Shown: positions 36,701 to 49,766 of the stretch, one piece after another
Layout: the number at the start of each line of letters is the position of its first letter
Numbering within the stretch: position 1 is the stretch's first letter
From: Pseudoscleropodium purum
Lineage: Eukaryota; Streptophyta; Bryopsida; Hypnales; Brachytheciaceae
Direction of reading: 5' to 3'
Length of the DNA stretch: 64,000 bases
NCBI GenBank assembly: GCA_963969395.1
Contig: OZ017801.1
Span: 20,341,611-20,405,610 of the forward strand
Made by a program: the position numbers and the translations under genes
Notes under the pieces: generated by a model
The model's database searches: none
Told to the model about the DNA's origin: nothing
The model's input: the letters and a program-made list of their open reading frames with translations, nothing else

Positions 36701-39700
36701 GATAAAAGAAATTCAAAGAAATAGATTAAAAGGTCCCAAGCAGTACCTTTGTAAACGTATCACTAATCTGCTGTGCCGCCTCCCTCCCTAATTTCATAGC
36801 TTCATGAACATCAGGACTTCCAAATTGCACCATGACCGAATCTGTGTCTCCGTATATAACCTGGTCAACCAACAGAGAAGTCTTTCTCAAGATCAATTAC
36901 AATTCCAGCACAGAATCGAGAAATACAAGTACCAGTTGTAGGAAAATTCAAAGGATGAATATCTGCGGTATCACTTCAAACACCAAGTCCGTGTCTCAGT
37001 CGTCTTTCATCGATCTTCCAGAGTGATAGTTCAAATAGTTAGTTCCCATCGAAAAGCTGCTCATAGAGAGACTGGTACTCTTAGCACAAGAATCGTCCAA
37101 CACATTATGGAAACTAGAGATATGAATCATTCCTCTTACCTCGGCATCATACTTGTAACCGTTCACTGTAGTAAATCGCTCTTGGACCAATTTCTTTGTA
37201 TGATCTATCATCTGACGTCCTGGAATCCAAAGGCCACCAATTAGTCTATCAGGAGATAATGAAGATCAAGGTCAATCTGGATTTCATACTTGATGCTCCT
37301 TAACCACAACATCTAGATCAAACTTTATACAACAATGCTAGGAAGTGTAAATCTCAAAGGAGCTAAATCATTTGAGAAATAAAATGTTAGACTACTAGGC
37401 CAGCATTTAATGAAGGATCAAAAGCAAGAAAGAAGGGATACAAAGAACTCTAAAAATGTCGGGTTTCTGATCCTTACCAAAGCTGGTAACACTGGAGGAG
37501 ATTTCGAGGCATGGCAGCTGCCCAATAGTTGCCCCCGTGAATCCATAGACTGAATTTGCACTTATCTACAATCATTCACAATGTTGAGAAAAAGTCTTGC
37601 CCCTCTTCCAAACTCTCGGGTCCTAATTCCAATGAAAAAAGATTACATAACAGCATGCTCTGTCTCCAAAGAAGCTCTAAAACTCTTGATATTTCATTAA
37701 TAGCCAAAAGCAAACGTATTGCAAGCACCTTGAGTGCAAGCTGCCGTCCATCCAGCACAGCCTTTTCGAATGGATCCGTCGCTTCCTGTTGACAGAAACA
37801 GATGCACTATAATTGCATGTGCAGGATAGATGAACGAAGAACGGAGAAGGAGGATTTGAAACAGACGAAAATATTGAGGTTTCTGTGAAAGTCTTTACTT
37901 AACATATAAAAACCCAGATAAGGACTGCACTTTCAATAAATTCAAGGGTCAGAACAAGGACAAACTACCAGCAGCACACCACAACAATGAGGTCAAGCCA
38001 CACTCGAAGAGACCAACCGGCAGGAAGATCCTGTAATCAGCACATGATTATGTAACTGCAGTACACGAAATATAAAATAAGAAGATACTGACCTTTAGAT
38101 CAGCTTTTGCGAGCTTACGAGCAGCAAGTAGCTCTTCAAGGATCTCGGGCAGTATTCCCTACAACAATGAAAAGGTCATCTCCAGGCCTTAATGCATAAA
38201 AACATGCCCCAAACCAAGCAAAAGCAGTGGACACTAGCCAAGTTTCAAGGCACAGGATCTCTAAGTGTGGACCACAGGCAACGCGTCAAGTTACAGTCGA
38301 GAAAGAAGATTGGTGATTGCAAGACACCAAAACCAATCTATGTTACGAGTATCACTGACACTGGTTCCAAGCAACACCATTACAGCAAAATTGGTGCGAG
38401 AGCGACAGGATTAAAGATCTTTAAGGACTTGGACGCCATCTAACCTTTTCCAAAGAGGACTTGACAAACATTTCTCCAGATGGAGTCTTGATCACTTCTT
38501 CTGGTGCCAGTTTCAGCCTCTGTTGGTCCTCGGTCCTGACCTGGGAAATCAATCAGATCAACTTGCTTATCTGAAAGATTATCATCGTACAGACATCAAC
38601 AAACTAACATAAGGAAATAAAATAGTCAAACTTTGGACTCATAATTGGAGACACTCCGTTGCCAGGAGCAACGCAGACAACTTGGGAGCCTTTCTCCATG
38701 GATATGAGAACACTTAATGAATGCCATATGTCTAAGGAATGTTGGACTTCGAAGGTTACCAAAGTGCAGTAGCAAAGATTGTACGCCATCATGATGGAGG
38801 GGTACAGCGATGCAAAATCCAAAGTAGCAATCGGCTTGTCATAATAACCAGCTTTGGCATCCAAGACCTGTCAAAACAGAACCTGGTGAGCTCATTGATT
38901 TGGTCCTTAGGAATGAGCCAGAAAATAGGGACAGAATGAATGCACTAGGATAACAAATACCAACATTTCTAAGAAGTCAAATATATGCTTACCGTGGCTC
39001 CTTCGAATCCCTCACCCGCTCCTGCTCCTTGGGATTTGACATTAGGCAATACAAAATTCCTTTGCTTTGCCTTTCTTAAGAGCTGTGATAAAACCTGCCA
39101 CAAATAATGGAACATCAAGAACACGAGCTGAAAACTACAGCCTACGACAGTACCATCAATTAATGAGGGATTACACATGCGACGCTGCTAAAGCTTTGCA
39201 GAATCAAGACTAAGAAGTATGATTCTTATAGCCAAACTCTGAAGGCGCATTAGTTGATTTCCATAACAGCATTTCCTATCAATATTTGTCCTACAACGCA
39301 ATCCAATCAGACAATAACTCAAAAGATGATAATGTAGCTTCATGATGCCCCACCTTGATACTCTGGCCCCTCGCAAGAAGGAACGATATTGGAACACCCG
39401 TAACACGAGCCATCTCAACATAATTGTATATGTACATAAGCTTGTCCAGTAATCGCTGTGGAAGATACGCATCCTGATTTTGAATGAACATGTCTCAAGG
39501 TCAGTTCATGGTATGCAGGCTTCTGAAACTTCAATCCTCAAGCTATTGCTAGAACCATGGCCTACAGAACCAATCAAACAAAACCTATAGCAGAAAAAGT
39601 TCAATAACCACTACTTCACAAGTCATCGGATTCAGATACGCATACCTTGAGACAATAAACCGCCAACCTTCGGCGAGTTTCGGAATTGCCATTCTGCAGA

Positions 39701-42700
39701 TCGGATATAATAGAGTGATGCACATCCTCCTTCTGCTCCCCAAAAATCACAAGCAGTTAAATCATCAGACACATTCGCTCACCACGGCCTGGATCTAGTA
39801 CGAGAGATTCAAAACTCCATTCAAAATTTGGTTCGACACGATGTGATGACAGGAAGGGTGAATACTAGCCAACTACCTGCTCTCCCAGAAAGTGTGCAGA
39901 CACTGAGTTCAATGAGTAAGAACTAAGTTTGTAATCCCTTTGTATGGCCTGCGTACCACGTTTTCAATATAAGAGAGTAGTAAAGTAATCAAATCTCACC
40001 TGTTTGCAGATAAAAGTCAGGCAGCGTATCAAAGTAATTAGTGAATAAGAGTTAACACTAAACGATAGATAGACATGTAAAAGAGTACCTGCATAAGATC
40101 AAATTGAACCCGTCCCTCAATCGTCACTTCTTTACTTTCTCTGATCCCATATTGCCTGCAATAACAGCCATCAAGAACAAAATATCATGGGACAGCGGGG
40201 TGATTCTAGAACAGAAACATAAGACTTCTCCAGGATATTAATGGTTAAGCCTGTGTTGGAAGATCAAATCTAGATATTTCTCGTGAACCTGCGTGATAAA
40301 TATTAATCAGACCAATCGAACATACCTTGATGAAAAGGATGCATCCCTCATACGAACTCGACTATTTTTTATGCGACCAAGTATGGGAAACTCGACCACA
40401 TTCAACTTCTGAGCCCTCTGCCAGAACAACAGCAAATAGCAACAAGCGTGAGGTCTGTGGAGAAGATAACGCAAGAAGAGCAGTACATAAGACCTGAAAA
40501 TGATGACCTTAATGGATGCAAATCTTGCAGAAACAACTCAATTGCACGTGGAAAAGGTCGCGTGATTATTGTGATCAAAAGAATTTTCAAGAAGAATGCG
40601 CAGAAGGGTAGATTGTTCCCACGGGAACTTGGAAAAACGGTATTGATCACAAAATGTCGATCACTATTATCAAGTAACGGCAAGGAAGGAGCTTGGTCGA
40701 AAGTGAATGGCTCCGCCTCTTACCTCAATAAGATAGGGTAGGTCAAATTTGCAAATATTATATCCAATGATAATATCAGGATCAACTTCTGCGACTAGCT
40801 CCTGCCAATACACCAACACTATTAATGTTTCAATGAATACCTCGTTGCAATGTATAACTCTGCCGACTACGCCATTCTACAAATAATCCACGATCAATTA
40901 CCGAGTCACTCAGTGACTGCAGAAGGCAGTACTAATAGCCTCCTTGAGTTAAGCACACGCAAACCATACACAGTGATGAATTAAAAGTTGTGGTAGATTT
41001 CAAAAGAGAAATCAGACCCATGAAACATTGCACTATGCTAAAAAGCACTGGCCTTACCCTCCAAGCAAGAAGGACCTCCTTCTCGGAATCGAATGACGTG
41101 ACGTCAGCACCAACAATGGGTGAGCAGGACTTCAGTGTCATAACATTCTTCACCATAGGTTTCTCCTCGCCTTGCACTGTCACCAAGTTGGCAATCTAGC
41201 CCAATCCAGCAAGTCGAAAAAACAGTCAACTAACAATGTACAATGTTAAACCTCTTCACCAGACAAGAATAAAGTACTTTCTAGACAGTTTGTGCGCCAA
41301 ATAAAAGAAAGAAAGCTCTGAAATAAAAGACAGGGACAAAATTGGCCAGCACAGAAACGACATATGCTACATGCCATCACAATAATCGCATCACAACAAC
41401 TGACTTTCTCCTGTTCAGCGACAGCCCTTTCCAAGGACGAGATCTGAGTTACATTCAACTTTGATGTTTACCTGGATGACAGGATCATGCTCTGGCTCTG
41501 GAAAATGACCTTTTCTTCCCGCACACTCAATGTCGAAGCTTAAAATTCGAAATGGGGCCATCTTTGAGTACTGACCCACTGGTGGATGGCTGACAATCTT
41601 GTTGTAGCTGTATGCGAAGTCAAGGAAAATTCCTCGTGAGGACTGCATACCCTCTAAAGAAATAAGAACATGCCATCATTCTCTATCGCACACCAGACTG
41701 AGTGGGAATGGTGGATTTCGTCGAAAGATTTAACACTACCCTTTAGCAAACATTATCATTACCATCATAGAATCCACTTAATATCCGGATGCAACAAGCT
41801 CTAACTGTAGCATTTTCCGAGAGTGGAGAGGGCAAAAGTCAGGTTACAAGAAATGCAGCACAACAAAAAGGTCCCGTTAGCAAAAACACGATTTCTTCCA
41901 TCTACACAGAGAAGGATACTGTATGTCCAATTCCAACTGACAATAGGACAATTGTCTCGGTCTCTTGCAGTAGGCTCTAGCAGGAAGCTCAATCCAATTT
42001 CCACCAACAATGTCGCAATCAATCATGAATCGAAGTGCGAATAGCACGTTGCTCTCATAAGTTAAGAAGCACCGCTGACCCATGCCATCTATATTGATAC
42101 CTTTCTCCAGAATCCCTAACGCAAAGAAACAACCAGGTACGTTAAGCCATAGTTTAGTAAAAGTTCAAATCGAAAGCAAATACACTGAATAAAAATTTAA
42201 AAACATTGAAACGGATGAAGGAGCTTAATATACCTGGTTGCTTCAAATCTAACCCAAGTCCTTGGCAGAGGCCATGACTTATTGACTCATTTAATATCAA
42301 AATGAAAGACAAGAGTTGATTATGAATTCGTACCTCTGCAACCAGCCACCATAGTCGGCAAAGCGACAACAATCTTCAAGAAGGATCTAGCTTTCTGCAC
42401 TTGGTAGTACATTACACTGCGCTTCTGTACAACCTCGATCTTGGTGATGAAATTCTGCGATTTGCTATTCCTATTCGCCTCTCGCATGCGCGTCTGTTGC
42501 ACATGTATTTACATTACTTTCATCCTTAGTAAGTGATCAGGAACCTTACTTTCTCAATAAAACCAATCTGACGCTTTCAAGACCATTTCAATTTGCACAT
42601 TCTCAATCCAAATCACAGGGTATCAACTATTTGATTGACAAGTGCACTTGAGGTAAGAATCGACACATTACAGCAGTCCCGCCTCAGATTTTAAAACACT

Positions 42701-43703
42701 GATCAGGTAGGCCTTAACCAGACAGCGAACAAACCTCCTCACCTCCAACGTGTTACGAAATTTAGGAATATCGTCCGGCTCAATGCCATCGAGACAGCTG
42801 ATGTAGAAATAGGGTTCAAAACCATGCACATTGCAGCAAACGCTATTTCCTGGACAGTTCGGGAGATAGTAGCAAATATAATGTTACAAGCAATTCGCAA
42901 AGGAAAGGACACCAGGTACGCAGCAGAATTCTGAAACCCTAGCCCTGTGTAAACACTCCTCCTTCCCGGAAAGACAGTATCTATGACATTCATATTCACG
43001 AATAATTATGACCACTACCAATGCCATCCTCCTAAGATCCAAATTGGCCATCATAATTGACAGTCTTTGAAGAGAGTAACAGGAAATCAAAACTATTTCA
43101 ATTAAAGAGGAGTGATATCACCTGCTTGAGTCACTCCAAACATGCGAAGCACAGCAGCCGGTCCACTTCTATGAGGACAGAGTTCTTTGTGGCTCTCCCC
43201 GATGATGTAGTCGATCTCAAGCTGCTGAAACACTGACAATAAAAACTCTCCTAACTTGTGAGATACAGAGCGTAAGTGGTAAGATCTCTTCGGGAAATCA
43301 CACAAACATTTTTATCCAGAGTCACTTCACCCTACGATTGGAACCTCACAGAGAATTCTGCTCATTCTACTTTCAAATCCTCAAATGCCGCTTGCGCATG
43401 TAGCTCAAATACAAAAACTGCGCGAGTTGACAGAGGGAAGTGCGTACCTACGCTACTCTTCTGAGTGTCGAAGTTAGCAACAGCAGGGCGTCTCCATTTG
43501 GTGAAAAGAGCAGCCACAGCAGCTCGAGACTCCTCCACCTCTCCGTCACGCAACAGCGTCTCTTCCAAAAACACATCCTCGTCCTCTTCTTCCAAGCTAT
43601 CCGGAGGCGCTATAGGTGGTGGAGGCATTCCCTGCCCGTTCGCTTGCATCCGCTTAGACGGTGGAAAATTGGCGTGCCCGCCGTTCCGTTTCTTTGCATC
43701 CAT
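33765..43703 (-). CDS. POLD1: DNA polymerase delta catalytic subunit, 29 exons, 1064 aa
   Basis: Every exon joins in phase. Exon right-to-left spans: 43703-43448, 43232-43122, 42849-42743, 42493-42334, 42115-41920, 41607-41472, 41195-41058, 40801-40724, 40417-40326, 40155-40089, 39732-39646, 39473-39354, 39094-38993, 38867-38760, 38540-38445, 38158-38093, 37785-37729, 37565-37478, 37219-37140, 36860-36747, 36458-36344, 36037-35865, 35687-35616, 35373-35299, 35154-35065, 34810-34650, 34398-34325, 34099-34012, 33852-33765. It is the family B polymerase of lagging-strand synthesis, with 3'-5' proofreading. Exo motifs are [21 protein letters not shown] and YCLKDAYLP. Polymerase motifs are [22 protein letters not shown] and YGDTDS. 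CysA (CAGC...CKHC) and CysB (CQRC...C....C, the iron-sulphur site) close the protein. The length is near the usual 1,090-1,110. The start chosen is MDAKKR at 43703; an in-frame ATG at 43775 would add 24 residues. No lesion was seen. Confidence 0.97.
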
Positions 43704-46700
43704 TGAATGCCCACTTCCTCCCCTAGCTAAAACAACGCGGCGAAAGAATCCGCTTACGAAACCGCTAACGAGCATACATCAGCTCCCTGTCCAGATTCCC
43801 CTACGTCCTCGTCTTCACCGCAACCACACTCCAAACACAAAAACCTCTCGTCTCCAATTCCAAAATCCAAATTCTTAACCAAAAACCTTGTTGCAGATCT
43901 CAAAATAATTCAAAGAAAAAAAATAACTCTTCAAATTGCTTTAAAAGGGCGTGATCAATTGACACGCATTCATCAAATGCAGCGGCGATGATCGGCGAAA
44001 AAACACGAAAATCTAGTGGCGGCAAACAGAGTAAAATCGGAGCTGCAGAGGCGACTGACTGCTTTCCCGCCATGCTCTTCTTTGATTTAGGTCCTGGAAT
44101 CCTGAGAGAGTCCGCGACTCTTATTTGGATGAATGATCACATTCGTTCATGGATGATAACGTTTGTTGTGTTCCGTCACTTTCAAGTTAGTGTATCTGTT
44201 TGAAGTTTGAACCCTTCCTCGCATCCTCTCCAATAATGGATGCACCTTGGTCATACTTGTTTGTAGCTTTCGGAATATTAATTCTTGGAGGTCCTCTAGC
44301 AAAAATAGACTATTTTTTTCCAACGGTCACCAATTACATCTTCTTCACCATAAAAAAATACCAGTTTATTTTCTTCGATATCAATTTCACACTGGCCAAT
44401 TTCCTTCAAATCAAAATTGGCACTAACTAAATTGCTAAATTTTCATAATTTATTTATTTGAAATCCAAAATAAAAGTACTGGCAAATGGATAGTTGCAAG
44501 AAAGGGTAGTACTATTTTCCGTCACACTTCGAGTTGCGTAGTTTAGTTTGGCCATAACTTTTGGAGAATAAAGCTGATGTACTTGAATTTTTTATTGAAG
44601 ATGACCAACTTGTTGATGAAGAAAATTATTATTTTTCAGAAATTTCCAAAAAAAAGTTTTATAATTAAATTCTAATTTAGCTAATTTGTCACACTTTGCA
44701 ATTTAGGGTTTTTTAGTACTATGGAGTTCCCATAATTGATGATGTAGAGCTAAAATTTGTGTGGATTATTCCCACACTAAAGATTCATGAGCCCACCAAA
44801 AAAAAACTTAAAAAAATATTATTTTATGGCATCCACATGCATGCAAACAAGGGGCCCTTGTACACACACTTCTGAAGAGTGAAGATGGTTTTTTCTTAAT
44901 TTTTTGATGAAATATAATTACCATGAAGTCTTCACAAATGGCCAATTTTTAAATTTTTTTTTATAATAATTTTTTATTTATTATTAATTTAAACCTCATT
45001 GTATCCATTTTTTGTGACAATCTGGGGTTTCTTTCAAACAATAATATTTCAATACTTTGTAGTACTCATAGTATTGAAAATGGTACTTTTAGCCATCAAT
45101 TTTCTTGATCAACGGTTGAGATTGATCTATTTCATAGTACTCATAGTACTACACTGCACCAAGTCTGTTTTTAGCCAAACACTACAAAATACAGACACCC
45201 TTTTTTGTAACTACTCAAATATTGCATCCTTAGCTAGAATTGAACTTAGCAAAGCTCTTCACCATTTGAAAGTTAAGGTTCCTTTCAACCCATGTAATAT
45301 GGAATTGAAGGTGGTTGTAAAAAGTTTGCATGAAATCAAAAGAGTTCAATTTTAACCTTCTTCAAATGGTTCTTTAGCCACTACTATAAGATATTGCTTA
45401 GGATTAGTGTACAAATGGCAAATCTTAGAGAAATTCTTCCACGAGACAATGGCATCTTCATGAATGTTGTCAAAGTCTCTATTTAGCCCTTCTAATGCCA
45501 ATTGCATGATATTATTCAAATTTGATGTTGTCCTGCAATATCTTTTTTTCAAATTATTTTAAATTTTAAATTATAAAATATATGGTTTTTTATTTTGATC
45601 TTCAAATTTGATCAAAATTTCAAATTAGTCTAAAATATATTTTAATTGATATATTTTATATACATATTACAATTATAAAAATCAAAAGAATTGGAATCCC
45701 CCACCAAAGATTCTAAAAAGTAGAAGTATATAGAAAAAGTGTTAGTTATTCTCACATGCAAATTATCAAAATCTTATCAATCGATTATACAAAGGCTAAA
45801 ATTTGTTGATGGTGATAATTTGATTTGAAGATCATCGCTAAAGATGTTTTTGGTGTAATAAAAAAAAATTACTTGAAATTTTTTATAATATTCTTCATGG
45901 ATATTTTTAACACTTATAGAATATAAAATTTTCAATATAATTGGATTATTAATTTTTGTTATATTTACCAATTTATTTCATTTATTAGTTTGTAAATCAT
46001 AATAATTTACAAAACTTGTAAAGTTTTTTGAAATTGATAGATAACACATAATGTCACATAGCAAAAATATCACATCAAAATTCAAATACGGTATGAATTA
46101 AAAAGCTACAATGCATTTAGAAATGAAATTTAATCATACTACAATGGAATTAGTCCCATAGGGGTCAACTATAAAATGTTTTGCTATCTAATCTATGGAT
46201 GCCAAATAATTTGAAAGTATACTTCATCTTCTTAATATTCAATCAAGAAGTTAAAGACAAGGTAGTGTAAAGTCAATAAAAGAATTCTCGACATTTATCA
46301 TTGATACAAATAGGTTGGAGGATTTTCTAATATTTAATATAATTTTAAAAAATTAACTTTATTTTTAGTTTGAACACAATAGAAACAAACAAACTTGAAT
46401 GCAATTTCATTGTGACTCTTTCCAATTCCCAATTCAAATCCATTCACCAAACAAACTCTTGTTTTTAGATTATATTTTGGCACTCTACAAGGTCAATTGA
46501 GAAATTTGGTTATAGGTATCAAGTCAAGTTTGTCGTTTATATTTATCATGATGAATTTTTTTGATAGAAGGCCATCATTTCTAATTTCTTTTTGTCACTT
46601 AAAATTTTCACATTTATTACATCAATTTTCATATTAGTAATCTTTAGGCTTTAAAATAAGGTCCTTCTATCTGAAATCTCAATCCTAAGCACTCAAAAGT

Positions 46701-46754
46701 TTCTATTCTAAATGAGAGAAGATTGATGGCTTTGATCAAAATGGAATAATTAAT
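43704..46754. other. Polymerase promoter side and 3-kb AT-rich intergenic DNA
   Basis: The first 500 bp (to about 44200) are less AT rich and should hold the polymerase promoter and 5' leader. From 44200 the sequence is low-complexity AT-rich DNA. The small ORFs here have no family character, and no RNA gene is recognised. Confidence 0.55.
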
Positions 46755-48475
46755 ATATTTGTTCTAAGGTATACTTCACAAACAAACTCTCCATTTGTTT
46801 TTTGAAAACATTGGAGACAACTATGCTAAAATCTTTTTATTGAAACTCACCATTCTAATCTCTTTAATCATTTTGTCATACAAAAGCAAATCTACTAGTA
46901 TTGTAGAAATATTTTCTACTTTTAAACTACAACAATGATGAAAACCAAAGTTTAATGCATTAGCAATACATAAATTAAAAAACAATTTTCCTTTGCAATT
47001 TTCATTCCTAGTCTTCCCACACTTACAAAGATCACAGAGCCAAGCAAAAAATATGATGAGCACACCAATTCATTCCCATTGATTGTTATCAACTATTTAA
47101 AACCAAGTTTGATAGCCTATCAAAATAAATCACCATCTACACCCAAAATTGAATTGTGTAGGCATATACAACAAGAACTTGATACTATAAAGATAAGAGA
47201 GAATACAACTATCTGCAACCAAGTGCCATTGCCAAAGGTGTCAAAGTGCAAAAGGATTCCATTCACATATACTACCACTACAATTATCCTATACACAAAA
47301 GCATTTGTAAAGATAGTTGGAGGCTTGAGCATCAAATTCTTTTGCCTCCCAATGCTTGAATGTTACAACTGAGGCCTACATATATCCTGTTAAATTCAAC
47401 AACAATCTTAAAACTACCAAATGCATATACAACCTCTCACAAGTATCAATCCACATCACAAATCCAAAGACTCCTTCCAAATCAAAGACTCACCTCAACA
47501 TTATAATGTTCGTACTACAAATGCACTATTCAAAGATTTCACTAAGTTCACAAAGCAAAAATTCAAAAACATAATATATACAACATTGAAGAGGAACATG
47601 GAAATGGATGCCTAGACAAGGTTCAACCCATGTATCAACTCAGCTTAGCATTGGGCACAAATGGAAGATTTTACTTAGTGTTTGATATTCGATATATTCG
47701 ATGTCATGTTAACAACAACAATGATGCATTAATTCTCTCCATAGTAAGATTTCACTTAGTTGAGTGTTTTGCAGAATATGCTAACTTGCAAATCATAGAC
47801 TGAGCAGGAATGGTGAGGTCGGAATGGTGAGCAGGAATGGTGAGATCCTCGTACGCAATGCTTTACAACCGGCAGCCGCCTCAATGTAATGTAGAAACAC
47901 ATGGAGAGAAAAATGAAGACGAAGAAGATCACCCACGCCCTAGTTTCAAATTCGTCACACGTGCACAAGATTAGGAATGTGTTCACCCTGGAATTAGTGA
48001 GACAGCTAGAAGTAATTGCAGTACTACTAGAATTGGATACAATCACATGAACTAAAACAATCTTCAGAACCCAAAAGAGGCCGTTGTATACCTGTCAATC
48101 ACATCCTGCCTCGTCAATGAGGTCATCTTGGCCGGATCGGAACGAGTGAAGACAAAATTTTGAATCCTTGCAAATTCTTGATCGCAGTTTTTTGATCGAG
48201 TTCATCAGTAAAGAGGTGGTAATGAACTTGCTATGAGATCATGCGAACCTACCTAATACACTCAAAGTAGCTGCATTTCGCTCCACCTCCTGCAAACATC
48301 CAGGATTAGGTCACACTCCACAGTAGCAGAAACGATAACGCACCAACCATGACGTAGCACGCACGCAAGATCACCATTGTGAACAAGGCGATGTGTATTA
48401 GAAAAAGTGCAATCCATGCAAAATTTAGTTGCCAGTGGCACTTGCAACCGCTATTACCATGTATCAAAAAATCCA
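46755..48475. repeat. Left copy of a segmental duplication (partner 53430-55768)
   Basis: The order and sequence of this stretch match 53430-55768 in the same orientation. Shared blocks include TTCACAAAGCAAAAATTCAAA-type DNA near 47540, TTGGGCACAAATGGAAG near 47654, and the SEC20 3' exons and introns. Relative to the right copy it lacks about 540 bp (matching about 54449-54990) and about 110 bp in the penultimate-exon area. Confidence 0.8.
47756..48293 (-). pseudogene. Truncated SEC20 3'-half copy
   Basis: It contains the VERNAATLSVL-type exon (about 48257-48293), only the end of the next exon (TRQDVIDR, near 48095-48150), and the membrane-segment exon with its acceptor at 47940 (VIFFVFIFLSMCFYI). 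The part encoding the KADAEYKGQRS region and all exons 5' of VERN are absent. The C-terminal tail differs from the intact gene, because a deletion fuses unrelated DNA after the membrane segment, and the HEEL end is lost. It cannot make a SEC20 protein. Confidence 0.75.
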
Positions 48476-48799
48476 CTAACATTTTTGACTTTTAGCTAGC
48501 TTCTGAAGTGGTTTCTTTTATTTGTCAAATGTGAGTTTTCTTGTACTTTTGAATGTGCTTCCAATGGTAGAAATTTCAAGTTTTAATTACAAAGCAGCAA
48601 ATGCGCGCTGAAGGAACTCATGCAAGACCTCGTGGTCTCGTCACTCCCAAGCTAATTAAGTACTGGAGTCAGTGATTCCGGTGACAAAGTGACAGATTCC
48701 TGGATGAGTGCCCTGCTTCGCCATTATTGTGACAGAGAGGCAGGATTCGAACGTACGTAGAAAGCATGGGCGACTGACTCGTTTTCCTGCCCTACGCTT

Positions 48800-49759
48800 C
48801 CATCGGCATGTTATTCCCAAGGGGTTTGCATTGCTCTACGAAGTTGCTGCTCTCTGCTCTCGGCTTTTGCTTTTTGCTCTTTGCTCTTCGCTCTTTGTTG
48901 GATGTTCCTCCGAGAGATTTTCACTGGGTGCGGGTTCATTGGCTGCAGGGGAATTCGTTGGAAGCGCCGACGAATTGCATTTCCGGCTTTACTTTTCTTT
49001 ATTCGGTCCTGGTTTGGTGGCTCGACGAGTGAATTGTCGGTAAGCTGGCGTGATCGGGTGGCTGTCTTCAATTCCTTGCTGGGCGATTGGGGTGCGCGCG
49101 TGAAGGAGACGTCAAGCGCACTTTTTTTTGCATTTCCGGATTCGGTTGATCGAGTCCGAAGTAACAAGCTTCATCTAGGTTGCTCACCATCGGAGCCTCT
49201 TCTGAGAGATTTATATGAGCCCTGAGGAAGACCTGCTTCACTACTTGCTGCGGGAGACTCGGTTGGAAGCGTCGAAGGAAGCTGCAGGCTTTGCTGGGTG
49301 ATTGGGGTTCTTGTGAAGCAGACGCCGAGGCCCACTGACTATCGCATTTACAGGTAAAGTACCAAATCACTTGTTTCTGGGGTGCTGTGGCTTCCTGTCC
49401 TGTCCTTCCTTTACCTGACTGAGAAACTCATTTAACTCGCCTGGTATCTTGATTGCTTTTCTGCGAAATTTCTGAATTGGTTTTCAAGAATGAATCAAGT
49501 TCTACTTGTTTCGTTCTAGAGTTTCGTTTTAGTGGGATGCTTTGATTGCCAGATGGTTTCTTTGTCCGCACTTGCATGTGTAGGGTGATGCATTAGGATG
49601 TTATTTAGATTTTGATAGTTGTCGACATGGCTGCCAAGTTTCACAAAAGCTCCAAATGAACATTCTTTTCTCTCACGATCCATGCTTTTATGAACCCAAC
49701 TCTATTGAAAGCCTAATCTCTCAACTTTGTTGAAATAACAAAGAAGAATGTTTGTAGCA
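48800..49759 (+). promoter_or_regulatory. Probable leader exon and leader intron of the kinase-like gene
   Basis: A G+C-richer block at about 48700-49352 ends in a good donor (TTTACAG then GTAAAG at 49353). An acceptor (TTTGTAGCAG) lies just before the ATG at 49767. The block has several partial ORFs in different frames, but none joins convincingly to the kinase ORF, so it is read as untranslated leader. Loosely repeated GGTTGGAAGCG and GCTGGGNGATTGGGGT words occur at about 48957-49320. Confidence 0.45.
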
Positions 49760-49766
49760 GAAGGCA

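Noticed and set aside
43440..43878. Open frames on the + strand opposite polymerase exon 1
   Set aside because: The - strand frame is the family-matching first exon of the polymerase; the + frames are antisense shadows.
48708..49225. Three overlapping ORFs of about 75-115 codons before the kinase-like gene
   Set aside because: They lie in different frames in a G+C-rich leader that ends in a donor site; none continues in frame into the kinase exon.
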